NCBI GenBank assembly: GCA_900547105.1
Contig: URFL01000001.1
Coordinates: 192,872-256,871, forward strand
DNA length: 64,000 bases
Reading direction: 5' to 3'
Source: an uncultured Oscillospiraceae bacterium
Lineage (GTDB): Bacteria; Bacillota; Clostridia; Oscillospirales; Acutalibacteraceae
Shown: one piece after another, positions 50,182 to 58,299 of the stretch
Numbering within the stretch: position 1 is the first letter of the stretch
Layout: each line of letters opens with the position of its first letter
The notes under the pieces: generated by a model
What the model saw: the letters and a program-made list of their open reading frames with translations, nothing else
What the model was told of the DNA's origin: nothing
Databases searched by the model: none
Translations under genes and position numbers: made by a program

Positions 50182-51585
50182 ATGGGACTTATTAAAGCAG
50201 GAATAGGCGCGCTGGGCGGCACTTTGGCTGACCAATGGAAAGAATTTTTCTATTGTGAGGCATTGCCGAACGATGTCATGATGCGCAAGGGTGAAAAGCG
50301 CATCAGCGGTCGTTCTTCCAACACCAAGGGCAACGACAACATCATTTCCAACGGTTCCGGCATCGCGGTTGCAGACGGACAATGTATGATTATTGTCGAG
50401 CAGGGGAAAGTGGTGGAGGTTTGTGCCGAGCCGGGCGAATTTACATACGACAGCTCTACCGAGCCGTCCATCTTCGCCGGCAGTCTTGGCAACAGCATTA
50501 AAGAAACCTTCAAAACCATCGGGAAACGTTTTGCCTACGGCGGCGATACCGGTAAGGATCAGCGGGTGTATTACTTCAACACCAAAGAGCTGATCGATAA
50601 CAAATTCGGCACGCCCAATCCGATTCCGTTCCGTGTGGTGGACAGCAAAATCGGGTTGGATATTGATGTGTCAGTGCGCTGCTCCGGTGTGTATTCCTAT
50701 AAAATTGCAGATCCGCTGCTGTTCTACACCAATGTGTGCGGCAATGTGGAGCAGGAATATACGCGCGATGAGCTGGACGGTCAGCTCAAAACCGAATTTA
50801 TCAGCGCTCTGCAGCCGGCATTCGGCAAGCTGTCGGATCTGGAACTGCGTCCCAATCAAATTGTCAGCCACAACACTGACCTCGAAAACGCCATGAACAC
50901 CGCGCTCAGCGAAAAATGGGGCACGCTGCGCGGCTTAAAAGTGGTGAGCATTGCGCTCGGCTCGGTCACACTGCCGGAAGAAGACGCCGAAATGATCAAG
51001 CAGGCGCAGCGTACCGCGATTATGCGCGATCCCACTATGGCGGCAGCCACATTGGTCGGTGCGCAGGCGGACGCTATGAAGGCGGCTGCTTCCAACGAAG
51101 CGGGTGCCATGACCGGCTTTATGGGTATGGGCATGGCAATGAACGCCGGCGGCGGAATGAATGCGCAAAATCTGTTCGCGATGGGTCAGCAACAACAGCA
51201 GACACAAGCTGCCGCTCCTGCGGCTCCGGCAGCGGATAGCTGGAAATGTGCCTGTGGTGCGACAGCCACTGGTAAGTTCTGCCCGGAATGCGGCGCGAAA
51301 AAGCCGGAACCGGTTCAGGATGGCGCTTGGAAGTGCAGCTGCGGTGCTACGGCAACCGGCAAGTTTTGTCCGGAATGCGGTTCGCCGAAGCCGGCGGACG
51401 GCTGGACCTGTGCTTGCGGCACGGTGAACAAAGGCAAGTTCTGCCAAAATTGCGGAGCCAAGAAACCGGAAGGCGCTCCGTTGTATCGGTGCGACAAATG
51501 CGGCTGGGAGCCGGAAGATCCCGCTCATCCGCCGAAATTCTGCCCGGAGTGCGGCGATATCTTTGATGACAACGACAAACGATAA
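50182..51585 (+). CDS. SPFH-domain protein with C-terminal zinc ribbons (YdjI-like)
   Basis: A 467-residue cytosolic or membrane-associated protein. The N-terminal region (ALGGTLADQWKEFFYCEALP, then DGQCMIIVEQGKVVEVCAEPG) and SPFH body to about residue 290 match B. subtilis YdjI and its many clostridial relatives. A Met/Gly/Gln-rich linker follows (GFMGMGMAMNAGGGMNAQN). The C-terminus has four CxC/CxxC zinc-ribbon units, three of the form WKCACGA...GKFCPECG and a last YRCDKCGW...FCPECG. YdjI works with the zinc-ribbon protein YdjG and the TPM protein YdjH to place the stress protein PspA at the membrane. The same three types follow one another here. AAAGGGG precedes the start. Confidence 0.88.
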   Translation: MGLIKAGIGALGGTLADQWKEFFYCEALPNDVMMRKGEKRISGRSSNTKGNDNIISNGSGIAVADGQCMIIVEQGKVVEVCAEPGEFTYDSSTEPSIFAGSLGNSIKETFKTIGKRFAYGGDTGKDQRVYYFNTKELIDNKFGTPNPIPFRVVDSKIGLDIDVSVRCSGVYSYKIADPLLFYTNVCGNVEQEYTRDELDGQLKTEFISALQPAFGKLSDLELRPNQIVSHNTDLENAMNTALSEKWGTLRGLKVVSIALGSVTLPEEDAEMIKQAQRTAIMRDPTMAAATLVGAQADAMKAAASNEAGAMTGFMGMGMAMNAGGGMNAQNLFAMGQQQQQTQAAAPAAPAADSWKCACGATATGKFCPECGAKKPEPVQDGAWKCSCGATATGKFCPECGSPKPADGWTCACGTVNKGKFCQNCGAKKPEGAPLYRCDKCGWEPEDPAHPPKFCPECGDIFDDNDKR

Positions 51586-51611
51586 TTTTCGGTACCAAGG
51601 GAGGATAAGAT

Positions 51612-52706
51612 ATGCAAACCATGCAAGAGTACAAATGCCCTTGCTGTGGCGGTGCGATCGAGTTTAACAGCTCTCTGCAAAAAATGAAGTGCCCTTATTG
51701 TGACACGGAATTTGAGATGGAGACGCTGCAAGGCTACGATGCGGCATTGCAAGAGGATGCGGCCGACCATATGGAATGGGAAACGGCGGCAGGTGGCGAA
51801 TGGCAGGAGGGCGAAGCCGACGGGCTTCGTTCCTATATCTGCAAATCCTGCGGCGGCGAGATTGTGGGCGATGCCAATATGGCGGCCACATCCTGTCCGT
51901 TTTGCGGGAACCCGGTCGTTATGATGGATCAGTTTGCGGGTACGCTGAAGCCCGATCTGGTCATCCCGTTTAAGCTGGACAAAAAAGCAGCTAAAGAGGG
52001 GCTGATGAAGCACCTGTCCGGCAAACGGCTGTTGCCCAAAATCTTCAAAAATCAAAATCATATTGATGAGATCAAGGGTGTGTATGTGCCGTTTTGGCTG
52101 TTCGATACGGATGTAGACGCGCAGGTGCGTTATCACGCCACGCGTATCCGGTCATGGAGCGACAGCGATTACGACTATACCGAAACCAGCCACTTCCTGG
52201 TTCACCGTGCCGGCAGCGTAGGGTTTGAACATGTTCCGGTGGACGGCTCATCCAAAATGGCGGACGACCTGATGGAGTCCATCGAGCCCTATGATTTCGC
52301 GGATGCTGTGAATTTCCAAACAGCCTATCTGGCGGGGTATTTGGCGGACAAATATGATGTAACCGCCGAACAAAGTGTGGATCGCGCCAATGCGCGTGTG
52401 AAAAACTCCACGGAACAGGCGTTCAAATCCACAGTCGAGGGATACACCTCGGTCACACCGGAAAACAGCAGCATTCAGCTGCACGGCGGCAAGGCCACGT
52501 ATGCGCTGTATCCGGTTTGGCTGCTCAACACCACTTGGAACGGTAACAAATATACCTTTGCCATGAACGGACAAACCGGCAAATTTGTTGGTGATCTGCC
52601 GGTGGATAAAGCGGCAGCAACGCGCTGGACGCTGGGATTGTCCGCGGCGTTTAGCGTGGCATCCTACGGTGTTGTCTGGCTGCTGCACCTGTTGGGTATT
52701 TTGTAA
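51612..52706 (+). CDS. Zinc-ribbon membrane protein (YdjG-like)
   Basis: A 364-residue protein with two N-terminal zinc ribbons (YKCPCCGGAIEF with MKCPYCDTEFEM; YICKSCGGEIVG with SCPFCGNPVVM). A conserved body follows (LKPDLVIPFKLDKKAAKEGL, IKGVYVPFWLFDTDV) with a single membrane segment at the C-terminus (FSVASYGVVWLLHLLGIL). This matches the TFIIB-type zinc-ribbon family to which YdjG belongs. It is 26 bp after the SPFH gene and 13 bp before the TPM gene. Together they probably form a membrane-stress complex; no PspA gene is in the window. Confidence 0.85.
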   Translation: MQTMQEYKCPCCGGAIEFNSSLQKMKCPYCDTEFEMETLQGYDAALQEDAADHMEWETAAGGEWQEGEADGLRSYICKSCGGEIVGDANMAATSCPFCGNPVVMMDQFAGTLKPDLVIPFKLDKKAAKEGLMKHLSGKRLLPKIFKNQNHIDEIKGVYVPFWLFDTDVDAQVRYHATRIRSWSDSDYDYTETSHFLVHRAGSVGFEHVPVDGSSKMADDLMESIEPYDFADAVNFQTAYLAGYLADKYDVTAEQSVDRANARVKNSTEQAFKSTVEGYTSVTPENSSIQLHGGKATYALYPVWLLNTTWNGNKYTFAMNGQTGKFVGDLPVDKAAATRWTLGLSAAFSVASYGVVWLLHLLGIL

Positions 52707-52719
52707 GGGGGCGAGCAAA

Positions 52720-53526
52720 ATGAAAAAGATGATGGAATCGATTGTGTTGGTGCTCGCCCTGTGCGTGTGTATGGCGGTGCCAGCCATGGCAGAAAGTGGC
52801 TTTGTCAGTGAATATGCGCGAGTGCTCGATATGGCGGACTTGCTGTCAGATGGGGAAGAGGAAGCGCTCACCACAACGCTTGACAACCTCAGTGTGCGTC
52901 GGAATATGGATGTCATTGTGGTGACCACCAACGATTTGGAAGGCAAGACCGTTCGGGATTATGCGGATGATTTGTACGATACCGCCAAGTTTGGCTACGG
53001 CAGCAACCGCGATGGTGTACTGCTGCTTGTCAGCATAGCTGATCGCGACTGGTACATTTCCACCTGCGGCTATGGCATTACTGTGTTTACTGATGCGGGT
53101 ATTCAATATATCGGTGACCAAATCAAATCCGATTTATCGGACGGCAATTACGCGGCGGCGTTTGATACATATGCCGTGTTGTGTGATGATTTTATCAGTC
53201 AGGCGAAAACAGGAGAAGCGTATGACAACTCCAATTTGCCGCAGGAACCGCTGTCGCTGATATGGATTCCGGTTTCGATCGCCATTGGTGTGGTGTTGGC
53301 GCTGATTGTGGTGGGTGTAATGAAAGGCCAGCTGAAAAGCGTTCGCTCTCAGGCGGCCGCCAACAGCTATCTGAAACCCGGCAGCTTGAATGTGACTGAA
53401 AGCCGCGATCTGTTCCTATACAGTCAGGTGTCCCGCACCGAAAAGCCGAAGGATAATGATTCCGGCAGCAGCACCCACACCTCGTCGTCCGGCACAACAC
53501 ACGGTGGCGGAGGCGGTAAATTCTAA
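52720..53526 (+). CDS. TPM-domain membrane protein (YdjH/YgcG-like)
   Basis: A 268-residue protein. It has a signal peptide (KKMMESIVLVLALCVCMAVPAMA), an extracytoplasmic TPM domain (residues about 25-165: FVSEYARVLDMADLLSDGEE, VIVVTTNDLEGKTVRDYADD), one membrane helix (LIWIPVSIAIGVVLALIVVG) and a cytosolic tail ending HGGGGGKF. This architecture is that of YgcG/YdjH. I chose ATG 52720, with AGGGGGCGAG upstream, because only this start gives the signal peptide. Last gene of the SPFH operon; a strong terminator follows. Confidence 0.88.
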   Translation: MKKMMESIVLVLALCVCMAVPAMAESGFVSEYARVLDMADLLSDGEEEALTTTLDNLSVRRNMDVIVVTTNDLEGKTVRDYADDLYDTAKFGYGSNRDGVLLLVSIADRDWYISTCGYGITVFTDAGIQYIGDQIKSDLSDGNYAAAFDTYAVLCDDFISQAKTGEAYDNSNLPQEPLSLIWIPVSIAIGVVLALIVVGVMKGQLKSVRSQAAANSYLKPGSLNVTESRDLFLYSQVSRTEKPKDNDSGSSTHTSSSGTTHGGGGGKF

Positions 53527-53555
53527 TTTCAAAAACAATTTGCGCTTACCTCGTT

Positions 53556-53601
53556 AAAAAAGCACTCGTTGTCAGCAGTGGCTGATAACGAGTGCTTTTT
53601 T
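53556..53601. terminator. Bidirectional terminator
   Basis: AAAAAAGCACTCGTTGTCAGC pairs with the sequence up to 53601 with one mismatch and a four-base loop, giving T-runs on both strands between convergent genes. Confidence 0.9.
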
Positions 53602-53611
53602 ATAGCCAAAA

Positions 53612-54511
53612 TTATACGATGGCAACCGGTTGCTTTGCTTTGCTGGTCGCGGCCGATTGCACGGTGTAGGAGGTGACATCCAGTATCGTTTCGCCGTCGA
53701 TTTGCAGCGGCGTGGGCTGATCAAATTTCACGGAAATATCGTGACCTTTGAAAACGGTAATTTGCTTGGTGTGTTTGATATGTTCGCCCTTGAAGATCGA
53801 GGGGAAGATCATCAGGGCGTGCAATTTTCCGACATCGTGAAAAACCACCAGTGACACTTCATTTTCGCTGCGATCCTGGTGCGGTGCTGCCATCATACCG
53901 CCGCCATAATAGCGACCATTCATCACCGGAGCCAGCCACACCCGCTTGTAAGAATAGTCCTTTCCATCCACGTTGACCACGGCATTGCGCGGCTTAAAAT
54001 AGCGCAGCAAACCATTGATGGCGATTTTGGTATAATTAATTGGCTTTTTGGTTTTGCTTTTCTCGTTTTCCGCGCGAAGTTTATCGCCGATCTCGCAGCA
54101 GTATCCGTCTATACCAAACCCCACGTTGTTGATAAACAGCCGCGTTTTCCCGTTGACGGTAACGCTCGGCAGTTGTGTGAGATATTGGTTGATGCAAAAA
54201 GTGGGATCTGCAAATTTGTCATATCCCAAATCACGCGCAAAGTCATTGCCGGTGCCTACCGGATAGTAGTAAATCTTGTTGGCAATGTCTACCCCCTGCA
54301 TAGCGTTCACGAACTGGTTTAGCGTACCGTCGCCACCGCACAGGATCACATCCGCCTCCGGTGCCAGATCAGCAAAAAATCCGGGATAATCGGGGATTTG
54401 AAGAACATTCACAAACTCGGCATCTTTGTAGGTGTTCTTCAGCGCATCCACAGCGATCTGGCTGTCCTCTTCACCGGAAACAGGGTTATACAGAATATAG
54501 GTTGCGGCCAT
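53612..54511 (-). CDS. Diacylglycerol kinase family lipid kinase (YegS/DagK type)
   Basis: A 299-residue cytosolic lipid kinase. The start TYILYNPVSGEEDSQIAVDA and the nucleotide-binding DVILCGGDGTLNQFVNAMQG are family signatures, and VGTGNDFARDLGYDKF is the second conserved block. FINNVGFGIDGYCCEIGD follows. DagK phosphorylates diacylglycerol released during lipoteichoic-acid synthesis; other members act on sphingosine-like lipids. It may therefore support the surface-polymer work done by genes at 2.5-5.9 kb, but that is inference. A GGAG site precedes the ATG. Confidence 0.9.
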   Translation of the reverse strand: MAATYILYNPVSGEEDSQIAVDALKNTYKDAEFVNVLQIPDYPGFFADLAPEADVILCGGDGTLNQFVNAMQGVDIANKIYYYPVGTGNDFARDLGYDKFADPTFCINQYLTQLPSVTVNGKTRLFINNVGFGIDGYCCEIGDKLRAENEKSKTKKPINYTKIAINGLLRYFKPRNAVVNVDGKDYSYKRVWLAPVMNGRYYGGGMMAAPHQDRSENEVSLVVFHDVGKLHALMIFPSIFKGEHIKHTKQITVFKGHDISVKFDQPTPLQIDGETILDVTSYTVQSAATSKAKQPVAIV

Positions 54512-54605
54512 AATGGAATTCTCCTTTATTTATATTACTTGGCATATCGCCTTGTGTCCAGAAAATGTCGAAAAATGTCGAATGATCGCTTGTAAAAAAG
54601 CGCCG

Positions 54606-55058
54606 TTAAGACGCACATTTTTTACAAGGCGTCAGGTTTTTAGCCAGTGCCTCGTCCAAAGAAACAGCATACGAATTCTTGCCGCCACAGGTGGACAACA
54701 AGTGGTACCGCTTGCCGGTGGGGGTGATGTATACGGTATCAGACTGCGGTTCCTGCGCCGACTCGTTGTTGCTGTCGTTTTCCACCGCTGCACGTGTTGC
54801 AGCTTTTTTCGCCGTGCGGCGGGTGGTTCTAACGGTGGTTCGCGTCGTGTGGATGATGCTGGTTGCAGCGGTGGTCGTTGTTGTAATGGTAGTTGTTGTC
54901 GCTGTGGAGGGGGAAGTGGTTGTGGTTTCACTGGGGTAGGTATATTCCCAAACGCGCACCGTATCGTTGGTCGTACCATAAACGCTACCATCCGGTGTAC
55001 AGGCAGAAGTCGACAGCGCCAGCAAACCACACAACAATGCACACAGTAGTTTTTTCAT
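54606..55058 (-). CDS. Lipoprotein with Thr-rich stalk and C-terminal cysteine motif
   Basis: A 150-residue exported protein. The N-terminus KKLLCALLCGLLALSTSAC is a lipoprotein signal with a lipobox-like TSAC. A Thr/Ser-rich region follows (SETTTTSPSTATTTTITTTT, then RTTVRTTRRTAKKA) and is probably an extended stalk. The last 45 residues (YITPTGKRYHLLSTCGG then LTPCKKC) form the small Y-H-x3-C...C-x2-C module seen at the ends of many clostridial surface and nuclease-like proteins, probably a metal site. Function unknown. GGAGGGTG precedes the start. Confidence 0.8.
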   Translation of the reverse strand: MKKLLCALLCGLLALSTSACTPDGSVYGTTNDTVRVWEYTYPSETTTTSPSTATTTTITTTTTAATSIIHTTRTTVRTTRRTAKKAATRAAVENDSNNESAQEPQSDTVYITPTGKRYHLLSTCGGKNSYAVSLDEALAKNLTPCKKCAS

Positions 55059-55183
55059 CTAAACACCCTCCACACGACAATCTTCAACAAAACTTGTCTA
55101 ATTTCTTGTAGAATAGTGTATTCTTTTTTCGCGCGCTTGTCAATCGCGTCTTGAAGAAAGCAGGGAGAAAAACGAAAAGAGTG

Positions 55184-55212
55184 TTGAAACACCCCGCTAA
55201 ATGTGCTATTCT
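55184..55212 (+). promoter_or_regulatory. Probable promoter of the sigma-factor gene
   Basis: TTGAAA (55184-55189) and TATTCT (55207-55212), 17-bp spacer. It looks like a housekeeping promoter rather than an autoregulated ECF promoter, but that cannot be excluded. Confidence 0.6.
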
Positions 55213-55263
55213 GTTAAATGAAAAGTGTGGCTATATTACTTTCGAGCAAAGGAGGCGACGAAA

Positions 55264-55881
55264 GTGAACGCTCAAAACCCATCCAAACATTCCCAAAGTT
55301 TCACCGATCGTTTTGAACGCTTGTACCATCATTATTACAAACGCATGATGCTGACCGCGTTTGTTGTGCTGCAGGATACTTTTGAAGCGCAAGATGCCGT
55401 CAACGATGCTTTTGTCGCCATGGCGGATGCTTTTGACGATCTCCAAAAGCTGGATGATGTGTCCGCCGGCGCTTATATGATCAACAAAGTCCGTGGGTGC
55501 GCGCTGGCTTTGCTCAAAAAAAGGAAAGCACAAAGCGATACAACGGTTCATCTGTCACAGCAGATCGACACCGAAATGTCTTGTAACCGTTTTTTGGAAC
55601 AGCAGGATTGCCAAAACTATACCGATCAAGTGCTGGATGTGATCGAACATATGCATCCCTTCTATCGGGATGTACTGAAATCTCACTATATGGATGGCCT
55701 TACCGTGGAAGAGACCGCGCAAAAGCTGGGGCGCCGACCGGATGCCGTGAAGCACCAGTTGGCACGAGGCGCCAAGCTGCTGGCGCGTGAGGTACAGATA
55801 CAAGAGGGAACGTACAACGCGGAAAACGATCCACAGATTCGCCGCCACCGGTATAGCAAACAGGAACGAACGAAAAAATAG
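55264..55881 (+). CDS. RNA polymerase sigma factor, ECF-like
   Basis: A 205-residue protein with sigma region 2 at about residues 20-90 (FERLYHHYYKRMMLTAFVVL, EAQDAVNDAFVAMADAFDDL) and region 4 at about 130-180 (PFYRDVLKSHYMDGLTVEET, AQKLGRRPDAVKHQLARGAK). No region 1.1 or 3, so it belongs to the ECF group. GTG at 55264 is chosen because AAAGGAGGCG lies just upstream; the frame before it is short. No anti-sigma gene adjoins it: the next gene is on the other strand. Regulation must therefore come from elsewhere or from transcription. Confidence 0.88.
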   Translation: MNAQNPSKHSQSFTDRFERLYHHYYKRMMLTAFVVLQDTFEAQDAVNDAFVAMADAFDDLQKLDDVSAGAYMINKVRGCALALLKKRKAQSDTTVHLSQQIDTEMSCNRFLEQQDCQNYTDQVLDVIEHMHPFYRDVLKSHYMDGLTVEETAQKLGRRPDAVKHQLARGAKLLAREVQIQEGTYNAENDPQIRRHRYSKQERTKK

Positions 55882-55887
55882 AGAAAA

Positions 55888-55927
55888 GCCTCGGGCTACG
55901 ATCGTTATCGTGACCGTAGCCCGAGGC
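55888..55927 (-). terminator. Terminator of the iron alcohol dehydrogenase gene
   Basis: A perfect 13-bp stem (GCCTCGGGCTACG and complement) around a 14-base loop. Read on the minus strand it is followed by TTTTCTCTATTTTTT, so it chiefly ends the alcohol dehydrogenase transcript. Confidence 0.88.
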
Positions 55928-55948
55928 CCTTATGTTGTGCAGCAACGA

Positions 55949-57160
55949 TTAGAAGTCAACGACCTCATCGTAATACACAGCATGGAGCAGTTTCTCCATA
56001 TCTTCCTGGCTGGGCTGACGAGGATTGGAACCGGTGCAGGCATCGGCAATGGCGTTGGCAGCCACTTCCGGCAGTTTCTCCAGGAATTCCTTCTCGTCGA
56101 TGATGCTCTTATCGGCCAGCACACCGCCTTCGCCGTAGTTCTTGATAGCCAGCGGGATATTCAGCTGTTTGTTCATCGAGCGCAGCTCTTCCACAAGGGC
56201 AGCCACCAATTCAGCCGTCGTGGAGCCTTCCAGCTTCAAAGCACGCGCAATGTCAGCATACCGCTCGGCGGCTTCCGGATTCTTCGCGTTGTACTGGATG
56301 ACTTTGGGCAGATACATGGCGTTTGCAGCACCGTGAATGATGTGTCCGCCGGTGTAAGCTGCACCGGTTTTGTGCGCCATCGAGTGTACAATACCCAGCA
56401 GTGCATTAGAGAACGCCATGCCGGCCAGGCACTGCGCATTGTGCATACGATCGCGGGCTTCCATATCACCGTCATACGATTTTTTCAAATCTCTGTGGAT
56501 CATCTTGATCGCGTGGATCGCCAGCGGATCGGTATAATCGCAATGCAGGGTAGACACATACGCTTCAATAGCGTGGGTCATAGCATCCATACCGGTGTGT
56601 GCCGTCAGTTTCGGAGGCATTTTTTCTGCCAGCTCCGGATCCACAATGGCGACATCAGGAGTAATGTTGAAGTCGGCCAGCGGGTATTTGATTCCCTTGT
56701 GATAATCGGTGATGACCGAGAACGCCGTTACTTCGGTAGCGGTACCGGAAGTCGAGGGGATCGCGCAGAAATGCGCTTTGGTGCGCAGAGTGGGGAAGCT
56801 GAACGGCGTAATCAGCTGTTCAAATGTACATTCCGGATATTCGTAGAACACCCACATGGCTTTTGCAGCATCAATGGGAGAGCCGCCGCCCATAGCGACG
56901 ATCCAATCCGGTTCAAAAGCACGCATGGCTTCCGCGCCGCGCATAACGGTTTCGACAGACGGATCGGGTTCAACATTTTCAAACAGCTGAACCTGCATGC
57001 CGGCTTCTTTCAGATAACCGACAGCTTTATCCAAAAAACCAAAACGTTTCATGCTGCCGCCGCCGACAACGACGATCGCTTTTTTGCCGGTCAGATTTTT
57101 CAATTCTTCCAACGAGCCCTTGCCATGATACAAATCACGCGGTAAAGTAAAACGTGCCAT
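55949..57160 (-). CDS. Iron-containing alcohol dehydrogenase
   Basis: A 403-residue group III (Fe-dependent) alcohol dehydrogenase. The nucleotide site is AIVVVGGGSMKRFGFLDKA with IVAMGGGSPIDAAKAMWVFY. The metal site includes HTGMDAMTHAIEAYVST, LLGIVHSMAHKTGAAY and HGAANAMYLP with the conserved histidines. Length fits butanol dehydrogenase and lactaldehyde reductase relatives. It reduces a short aldehyde with NAD(P)H during fermentation; the exact substrate is unknown. AGGAGGT lies before the ATG. It is divergent from a LysR gene, which probably controls it. Confidence 0.93.
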   Translation of the reverse strand: MARFTLPRDLYHGKGSLEELKNLTGKKAIVVVGGGSMKRFGFLDKAVGYLKEAGMQVQLFENVEPDPSVETVMRGAEAMRAFEPDWIVAMGGGSPIDAAKAMWVFYEYPECTFEQLITPFSFPTLRTKAHFCAIPSTSGTATEVTAFSVITDYHKGIKYPLADFNITPDVAIVDPELAEKMPPKLTAHTGMDAMTHAIEAYVSTLHCDYTDPLAIHAIKMIHRDLKKSYDGDMEARDRMHNAQCLAGMAFSNALLGIVHSMAHKTGAAYTGGHIIHGAANAMYLPKVIQYNAKNPEAAERYADIARALKLEGSTTAELVAALVEELRSMNKQLNIPLAIKNYGEGGVLADKSIIDEKEFLEKLPEVAANAIADACTGSNPRQPSQEDMEKLLHAVYYDEVVDF

Positions 57161-57227
57161 AATGAAAGACCTCCTAAATAATTTCTAAAAGAACAACCAA
57201 TCAGCTGTTATTCTTTTAACAATTCAT

Positions 57228-57255
57228 ATTATATCCATATTTTTTGAACTGTAAA
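57228..57255 (-). promoter_or_regulatory. Promoter of the alcohol dehydrogenase gene
   Basis: Minus-strand TTTACA (57250-57255) and TATAAT (57228-57233) with a 16-bp spacer. Plus-strand TATAAT at 57259-57264 may be the -10 of the divergent lysR gene, but no good -35 goes with it. Confidence 0.7.
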
Positions 57256-57320
57256 GTATATAATTTGGATAGGGGTTATAACTTGTGAGAATAGCCCCTT
57301 GCAGAAACGGAGGAATAAAC

Positions 57321-58241
57321 ATGGATCTTCAACAGTTGCGCAATGTCCAGGAGGTGGCACGATGCGGGTCTATCAGCCGTGCCGCCAAGAATTTGTATAT
57401 GAGCCAGCCCAATCTTAGCAAAAGTATTCGCGAGCTGGAAGAAGAGCTGGGAATTCCGCTGTTTCGTCGTACGGTGCACGGAGTGGAAATCACCCTCAGC
57501 GGAGAGCAATTTTTGCAATACGCGCGCAATATTCTGGCGCAAATGGACAAGCTGTCCTCGCTGTATCACAATCGCAAAAGCAGTGATCTGAGCCTATCGG
57601 TGTGTGTGCCGCGTGCCAGCTATATCGCGCACGCGTTTAATCGCTGGTTGGAGCACCACGCGACCGGACGGTTCCACCTGCTGTATCAGGAAACGAATCC
57701 CTCGGCTGTACTAAAGGCCGTGTCGACCGAAGAGGCGCAGCTGGGGATCGTGCGCTACAATATCCTATATAAAGAATATTATGAGGGATTGATGCTCACT
57801 CGCGGATTGCAGCAGGATCCGCTTTGGGAATATGAAATGGTATTGCTGATGCACAAAGACCATCCGTTGGCCGATAGTGTCACCATTACGCCGGAGCAGC
57901 TGGCGGTTTATCCGGAAATCGTGCATGGAGATCTCACCAATGTGATGCCACCGGAGGAGAGTGCAGAACAGCAGGAATGGCCTCATTCGGATCAAGGTAG
58001 AGTAGAAGTGTTTGATCGTGCCGGGCAATTCGGAGCGCTATGTCACATTCCCGGCAGCTATATGTGGGTCAGTCCCATGCCAGAGGAAACACTTTCACTG
58101 TATCAGTTGATTCAGCGTCCGTGTACGGTTGCTCCGGTATGTCGCGATACCGCTGTATGGCGTGGGGCGTTATCTGATGCTGCATCTGAGCTTCTGGACG
58201 AAGTACGCGAGGAGATCGGCGGCTTTATTGTGGCCAAATAA
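57321..58241 (+). CDS. LysR family transcriptional regulator
   Basis: A 306-residue LTTR. The N-terminal winged helix-turn-helix is MDLQQLRNVQEVARCGSISR then AAKNLYMSQPNLSKSIRELE. It continues into the linker helix and a periplasmic-binding-like effector domain (SLSVCVPRASYIAHAFNRWL, LGIVRYNILYKEYYEGLM). The start is ATG 57321, with CGGAGGAAT upstream. LysR regulators commonly control a divergently transcribed target, here the iron alcohol dehydrogenase, from the shared intergenic region. The effector is unknown. Confidence 0.92.
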   Translation: MDLQQLRNVQEVARCGSISRAAKNLYMSQPNLSKSIRELEEELGIPLFRRTVHGVEITLSGEQFLQYARNILAQMDKLSSLYHNRKSSDLSLSVCVPRASYIAHAFNRWLEHHATGRFHLLYQETNPSAVLKAVSTEEAQLGIVRYNILYKEYYEGLMLTRGLQQDPLWEYEMVLLMHKDHPLADSVTITPEQLAVYPEIVHGDLTNVMPPEESAEQQEWPHSDQGRVEVFDRAGQFGALCHIPGSYMWVSPMPEETLSLYQLIQRPCTVAPVCRDTAVWRGALSDAASELLDEVREEIGGFIVAK

Positions 58242-58250
58242 GTCTATGCA

Positions 58251-58292
58251 AACGCCCCCGCGGAGCCTATTAAGACTTCGCGGGGGCGTTTT
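58251..58292 (+). terminator. Terminator after the LysR gene
   Basis: A perfect 12-bp stem, AACGCCCCCGCG with CGCGGGGGCGTT, then TTTTG; placed between convergent genes. Confidence 0.85.
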
Positions 58293-58299
58293 GTGCATT

